A stretch of 64,000 nt of DNA from NCBI GenBank assembly GCA_007449985.2, contig VIIQ02000059.1, positions 248,001 to 312,000 of the forward strand. The letters run 5' to 3'. Positions 58,401 through 64,000 of this stretch are shown here, piece by piece. The notes below the pieces were generated by a model. The model saw only the letters and a list, made by a program, of their open reading frames with translations. It was not told the DNA's origin and made no database searches. Positions within the stretch are counted from its first letter, which is position 1, and each line of letters begins with the position of its first letter. The position numbers were made by a program, and so were the translations under genes. The DNA comes from Desmodesmus armatus. Taxonomy: Eukaryota > Chlorophyta > Chlorophyceae > Sphaeropleales > Scenedesmaceae.

Positions 58401-60100
58401 GGTGCCAACAGTGCCTGTGCCTGGCATGCTGAAGGCTTTGAGTGACACAGTTGACATTGGTCTTCCTTTGCCATGGCTTTTCATTCAGCTGGGTCATCTA
58501 TACACGCTCCATCACTTTTTTTGAGGTGCATTTTGTGAGACCTGGGTGAGCACACACAGCTAACTGTGTGCAAGGCTGATCACCATGCTGTGATGTGCCG
58601 GTGTGAGGCCGAGTTTCACATTTTGATGTGTGCTGGTGCTGCACTGCTTGCGCCCTGTGGCAGCAATGCGCACAAAGCAGCGTGTTGAGCGTAGACAAAC
58701 CATCCTGCAGATGCTGCTTCCTGCTGCATGACTTGGTGCAGCCCCTGCACGTTTGCAACGGTGGCTGCAGGAGCGCTTGTCACAGAGTCTGAATGCTGCT
58801 GGGGAGTCCAGCTGCGCATGCGGTGCTTCTTCTTCAAGTAAGACTCTTACTCTGAGTGGTTGCATGCTTCAGCCGTGCCATCGTGAATATAGGATGGCAT
58901 CATCACATACTGCTGTGACATGTCGTCCGGCACTAGACAGTGTCTGGGCGAGTTGCCTTATTATGGATGGCGGATGCAGGGAGCAACAGCGGTTGTACTT
59001 GCTGCATGATTGGCGGTGTTGAGGAGCGGCAGCGCATTGTACTGCATGACTTGTTGGGAGCTCCCAAGACACACTGCGCCTTGCTGAAGGCACTTGAGTG
59101 CATTGACAGGCACTCGATAGTACGTGGGGTGCTTCTTGACTTTAGGCTTCACAGCGCGCAGTTCCCCTGCAGCTAGCTGTAAGTGACAACGTCGCACAGC
59201 AGCTGTTGTGGGGTGCATGTGCTTTGCGCCCGCAGTCGCACTGACTGCTTTGGCACGGTCTGCTGACAACCAGGACCCTGGGCCCTTGCAAAACGAGAAG
59301 CAGTGTGGATGTTCTCCACAGCTATTGTGGTGCTGCAGCTGTTGTGGTGCTGTTGAAAAGTCAGTTAGTACCTGTCACACTGGATCCATTGCTTTGAATT
59401 TGGTTGTATGCAGCGTAGGCAACAATGAGACTGTCAGGCAGGATGCCATGCTGCCTATGCGCCCAAGACCAGCATGTGCTGTACACCGCCACTACTCAGG
59501 GCAGCCACAAGGCGGTTCACTTTGTGGCATGGCCTTGGTGCTACTGCTGGATAGCAACACTGTGGGTGTTGTGGATGCCTGCATGAACAGGTGGCTTTGA
59601 CTAGGTTTGAATGTACTGGTTGGGGGTACTTATGGTTCATTGGCCGGCTCACTGCTTGCTGTACAGCAACCCAGCATCTGCTGGCAGGTTGTACTGTGAT
59701 GAATGAATGCAGTCACGTGGGGGCTATATTGTGAGGTTTTGGCAGCGGCACCAAGTAACACTGTAATTCTTCAGGTGGTGCACCACGTGGTGCTGCCGAT
59801 GCTGTGTTTAGTGGGGGTGGGGGTGGGGGGGGGGGGGGGGCTAGCCTGTTGCTACTGGTTGACCTGCCATATCATGTGGCAGTGGAAAGAACATATGTTG
59901 CTGTATGCAGATGGTGTGCAGTCGTACTGCACCTGTGCTGTCAAAAACCTCAGCCAGAGATGAGAGACTACGGACTGGTGGGAGTCCGGTCTGCAGGAGG
60001 GCAACTGTGAGGCGCACTGCAGCACTCAATTACAATTCAGGGCAAGGTACATGGCAAGCGAAGCTACACCAGGCCCAAACGACAGCCTAGGTAGCCAAAT
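52470..60100. other. G/T-rich stretch of 7.6 kb without supported gene
   Basis: The top strand is strongly G/T-rich throughout, like sense noncoding sequence elsewhere in the window. All open frames are short and without recognisable domains. It could be a very long 3' UTR or read-through zone of the SBP gene, a long noncoding RNA, or a plus-strand gene with exons too small to recognise by eye. It includes a diverged repeat (57405 and 57515) and a G16 run (59825-59840). Confidence 0.4.
57405..57565. repeat. Diverged direct repeat, about 110-bp spacing
   Basis: GACTGCACACCTTGTxTGAAA...GCTGCxCCTGTTGGTGCGCC is present twice, starting near 57405 and 57515. Confidence 0.7.
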
Positions 60101-63100
60101 ATGCAGAACAAACGTGCGGCCGTGCAACACACAGCAGAGAATGCCGTCGGAACATGGCATCCGTTATTCACATTGTGATGAACTTTGAGAGCAACCCCAA
60201 ACTGCTTCCGCAGCAGCGCAGCACTGGGAACACATAGATAGCAGCAGACTGTGCAACCCTAGCTAGTGGATGCTGGGTCGAAGGTTACACACAAGCTACA
60301 AAAGGGGCGGGGTGTGCAGGGGGTGTGGCGGAAGCAGCACATACCCGCAAGGGACCATGCAGCACATGCATGGAGTGGAGACGACACTGCAGCCCCGCAC
60401 TTATTCTTGTTTAGAGAAACCAGTCCACAGCTCCCAAGTCCTTTGCTTTCAGATTGCTTTCGGAAGGTGCTGGTGTGCACGACAATGTGCCCACGCCACG
60501 GCCAGGCACACACATGCTATACACCATCTGCCAGATGAACCTGCAAGAGGCCTGCAGGGGGTTGCACAGCAGGCAGCATTGAGTGCTGTATTATGCTCAG
60601 CCGATGCCTGAGGCAGCTGTCGTAGCAGCAGCCCTGGACAGTTCAGACGCTGCACTGCAGACACCATGAGCTGAGCCACCTGTACAAATGCTGCCAGCGG
60701 CCGCAAACGCCAGCGCGCATGCCCAAGTGTACAAAGAGCCTCAAATACATCGTCTCTGATGAAGTCAAGCTGTGCATGTAGCACACCAGCCAGAAATGCA
60801 ACATAGCACTGCTGTGACAGCTGGCTGCCGCAACCATAGAACGACCAGGCATACAGCAACACACATGCCCCCATTCCGCGCAAAGACCCGACAGACTTGC
60901 AGCTGTTGGGCATCTGGAATCATACCGGTCCTCCAGGAGGTGCTGCTGCTCTGCAACAACTCCTCAACCACACAATTCGTACAGGTCAAGAAGGGCATCC
61001 GAAGCCAGGAGGTGACCTCCTGGCAACACCCGCACACAGCACCACACATGCATGCGTGTCTACACAGTGACTGCCACTGAATCCAACAGCATTCTTCCCT
61101 CAACTGCCATCCTTGGGCCAACAGTGTGGCTGGTTGTCAGTTGTAAATGCTGATTGACAAACAAGGGGGCCTCTGCAGACAGAACAGCAAGTACCAACCA
61201 TAGCATATGGCAGCTATCACAGCTGCCATGCTGCATGCAGTTGACAAGAGGCACACTGACCGTTGAACTCCTGCCCTGCCTTGCACAGCCCGGACAGAAC
61301 ATTCTTTCAAAAGCAGAAGCACACGGCAGCTGACCAATAGAACCAGGAATAGGACCCAAATGTGTATGCGAGGTGAGGGGTGCAGCACCCCTCCCCAAGG
61401 CTGACACGAGAAGCGATCCAAACCAGCTACCGTTGCCAACATTTTGTTGAATGCTCACAACTACCCATAATGCCTGACCTCATTCTCTCTCTCCTCAAGT
61501 GGCTGGGCCAATCGGCTCAGATAGTATAAACCCCCAAGCCCAAAACCCTGCCACTCACCACTGGGTTCCTAGCCCACGAACGACCTTGCAACCCCACCTG
61601 CAGGACCACCAAGTCACCCTACAGTCAATTTGGTCTGCTGCCGGGCACTGCTGCCGGCAAAAAAACTTCCAGCCAAGCAACTCAAATGCTCCTGGCAACA
61701 CATCAATGCTCCTGGCAACACCTACAGTACTTTGCAGAAAGCTGCATGCGCAACACTGTCTGCATACGCCTAGCCTGAGCCAACAGTGTGGCAGGGTACT
61801 ACGCGCTACAAATGCCTGGACGTTTGTAATGCCCAAGGGCCATTTGCCGCATCAGCAAGCAATATTGGGCTGTGACAACCCAGGAGCTCTGATCAACTAA
61901 CAGCCAATCTGGGCGACGTGTCAACACCCTCCTGCAGAAGCATGCATGCGTGTATACTACAACCAACACTACTGATATCTCAGGGCCTGATTCTTCCCCA
62001 GCTCAAGCCAGCAACCACAGTTTGCTCATGGGTGCAGCACATGTCGAATGCCTGTCTGCAATAATTATCTTTGAGCCAACAGTGTGGCACATGCCATGGG
62101 CCTTGTGGTTGAACCGCCCCTGGCGCAACCAGCGTTGATTCAACCAAAGATGTTTGATACGCCAACGTCCATCAGCAAAAAAAAGCAAGCAGAGTGGGCT
62201 CGGACAACCCAATAGTTGAACCAGCTTTGATTGAACCAGCTCTGGTGGAACCAGCGTTGGGGGAACCATATACCTTTTTGGAATGCCACGCGGCACCAGC
62301 TGAAAAAAGGCAAGCAAACCTGGGCTCTGATGAACCAGCTGCGCTGGTTGGGGGTCCTTCTCACAGCACCCACAGCGGGTGCAATCCACAAGCAGACAAA
62401 AGTGTGTCCCAACATTGGTGGTTGCAAGGTGGAAAGCAAGTCATACATGGCAAGTCGAGCCCAGCTGGCTGCATACACTGTAGCAACAGTTAACACACCA
62501 GCAGGTATACCTGGCAATTCTCACAAGGCGGAAAGGGGGGAGATTGACCTCCATACCTTCAAGTCACCAACCCAGCATGCAACTTGCAGGCACTTAGCTA
62601 CCGAGATGGGTTTTGCCCTTGCTGAAGGGGCTCACCAGTCATCAGAGCCCGGTTGGCTGCATACATGCAACACTGCAACCCACCATTAGGGGCACACCAC
62701 AGCAGGGCCGCTGGGGGGCCTTGCATCACCATCACAACACACCTTGGCTGAACCCACAACTGTCGTCAACAAAGCATGCACCCATACCCTCACCCGCACC
62801 CACATTGATGAAAGTTGAGAGGTGCAGCGTTGCCCAACGCAAACAGCGGGCGGCGCCAAACCCAGCAACGACAGCCAGCAATGCTCAAGCAACACTCCAG
62901 TGCCTGGCCCACCCTGGGGCTCAGATAGTACTGCCAATTTTGAATTCAACTTTAGTACTGATCCAGCAGCATGGGACAGGCCATGCCTGCAAAACACACA
63001 CAGCACAACAATGTGACAGAAACAACCACACGGCAGCACAGCTACACGCACCACACCTCGCAGAAACATGGCCAGCCATGGCATAAGCCTCGCACAACAT

Positions 63101-63616
63101 ACTCACAACACGCCGCACGAGGGACGGCCCCCCAACCCATTCCTCATCCCGGACCTTTGACGGTTTTTAGGGGCATGCTTGATGCCCATAGTGTGCCTGG
63201 CCAGGCCTGCAAAGCCAGCTGGCTTCGCCACGCACAGATTTTGAATTGCAGCAAGCCGATGAGGCACTGTCAATGATCTGTCCACCAAGGGTGCCTGCAG
63301 ACACCCTCTACGCAATCAAATAACACACCAACCCCTTTGCCAGCACCCATTCGCCTTGCAGCAGTGATATCTTCCCATTGGTGCGGCCAAGCATAGCCTA
63401 ACGCCCACCTTGCCTGTGTATCTGAACACACTGCTGCGGCGCGTCGGCACTGCACGGGACGTAACCAAAAGTAGTGCATGCGCTGTTCGGCCAAACTTGG
63501 GTTGAACCCAACCAACAAGGGAATGACTCATGATGATGACACGAAGCAGATAAGATGCCCTGACCTCAAACTGGTGGGCAACCGCACACATCCTGCAACC
63601 GCTGCATGAAGTACAC
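60101..63616. other. C/A-rich stretch, probably minus-strand transcribed
   Basis: Composition flips at about 60.1 kb to C/A-rich on the top strand, meaning G/T-rich on the minus strand. By the pattern seen with the known genes, this suggests a minus-strand gene entering from the right, with this as its 3' part. No coding exon can be supported. The phrase GCCAACAGTGTGGC recurs (about 61118, 61779, 62076), and near-copies of an AAGCAAGC...TGGGCTC(T/G)G stretch occur at about 62180 and 62310. Confidence 0.35.
62216..62268. repeat. 15-bp tandem repeat (TTGAACCAGCTTTGA-type)
   Basis: Three consecutive imperfect 15-mers, each containing GAACCAGC, plus a partial fourth. Related GAACCAGC words lie just outside. 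Confidence 0.75.
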
Positions 63617-63701
63617 CTGGCAGCTGATTGAGTTGACTGCACACACAAACACTCCAACAACGATTAGCAGGGCACCAGTGCTGATGGTATCAAATATGAA
63701 C
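63617..63701 (-). CDS. Possible membrane-spanning exon of a gene continuing beyond the window
   Basis: On the minus strand an 85-base segment is flanked by an acceptor (GCCAG at its 5' side) and a donor (CAG/GTGTAC). It encodes FIFDTISTGALLIVVGVFVC and further hydrophobic residues ending SISCQ, which looks like a transmembrane helix. It agrees with the minus-sense G/T bias of the region. Neighbouring exons could not be placed and no family was recognised, so it may be a chance frame. Confidence 0.2.
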
Positions 63702-64000
63702 CTGGCAAAGCAGCGCGCAGGTGCTGCCTTGGAATCCGCTGAACCCCAATGACAACCCTGCAACAGGGCTACTGTGCAACAGGAAGCTGCTTGACGCTTC
63801 CTGAAGCATCTGGCCACATATGCCGAAAGTGCAGCGCTCATACTCAACCACAAAATATCCACACCCATCAGTCACCACAAGAAACCACACACCAGAGGGC
63901 ATGCACGCAGTACGCAACTCCCATCAACTTCTGCTACCTGCAAAACCGCCCAAAGTGCACCTTGGCACCAGCATTGCAGGCATGCAGGCCCTAGGGCGCC

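Noticed and set aside
54340..64000. Many frames of 60-150 codons in the right part of the window
   Set aside because: They overlap on several frames and strands, show no domain, and follow the G/T or C/A bias of the region; treated as chance frames.

Overview
The window looks like nuclear DNA of a green alga, most likely a chlorophyte of the Chlamydomonas/Haematococcus type (inference). The evidence is a plant-type MyTH4-FERM kinesin, SBP-box and LUX/ROC-type GARP transcription factors, very intron-rich genes with GT-AG (one GC-AG) introns, and long Ala/Gln/Gly-rich low-complexity coding stretches. Poly(G)/poly(C) runs are also frequent. No bacterial operon signals, rRNA, tRNA or CRISPR were seen.

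Layout. 1-488: 3' part of a leucine-rich-repeat gene (+). 1639-2198: last exon of a probable secreted protein with two CPxGxxVTG modules (+). 3652-15130: complete kinesin-like calmodulin-binding protein (KCBP) on the minus strand, for which I resolve 27 exons that join in frame to 1346 aa. 16329-19074: ribosomal protein eL21 (+, 4 exons, 163 aa), divergent from KCBP. 21491-24648: PPM/PP2C-type phosphatase (-, 5 exons, 581 aa), convergent with eL21. 26679-31093: GARP transcription factor close to LUX ARRHYTHMO and the algal ROC clock proteins (+, 5' end unresolved), divergent from the phosphatase. 35081-48180: three tandem genes (35081-37910, 41499-43733, 45946-48180) for secreted modular proteins, all with five exons and all introns in phase 1. 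49633-52469: SBP-box transcription factor (+, 5' end unresolved) whose second zinc site lacks its His. 52470-64000: no supported gene except one doubtful minus-strand exon near the right edge.

The most novel part is the 13-kb tandem family. Each gene encodes a signal peptide, an R-[STN]-L-L-Q-W motif, an AQAQ..SQSF exon and a Gly-rich part ending in W-G-R-K-L. The first gene also carries nine units of about 53 residues, most of them starting Q-R-S-L-L. The G-R-K sites resemble amidation/processing sites of peptide precursors, which is a testable hypothesis and not a demonstrated function.

Two genome-level patterns recur. First, introns of three unrelated genes (eL21 twice, phosphatase, KCBP) hold degenerate copies of a neighbouring exon boundary offset by about 128-152 bp, the footprint expected of intron gain or extension by tandem duplication. 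Second, noncoding sequence appears G/T-rich on the sense strand of the nearest gene and flips where gene orientation flips (near 2.2, 20 and 60 kb). This suggests that the long ORF-free stretches are transcribed in a fixed direction.

Exon borders were read by eye from splice consensus, frame continuity and family knowledge. Nothing was computed or searched.
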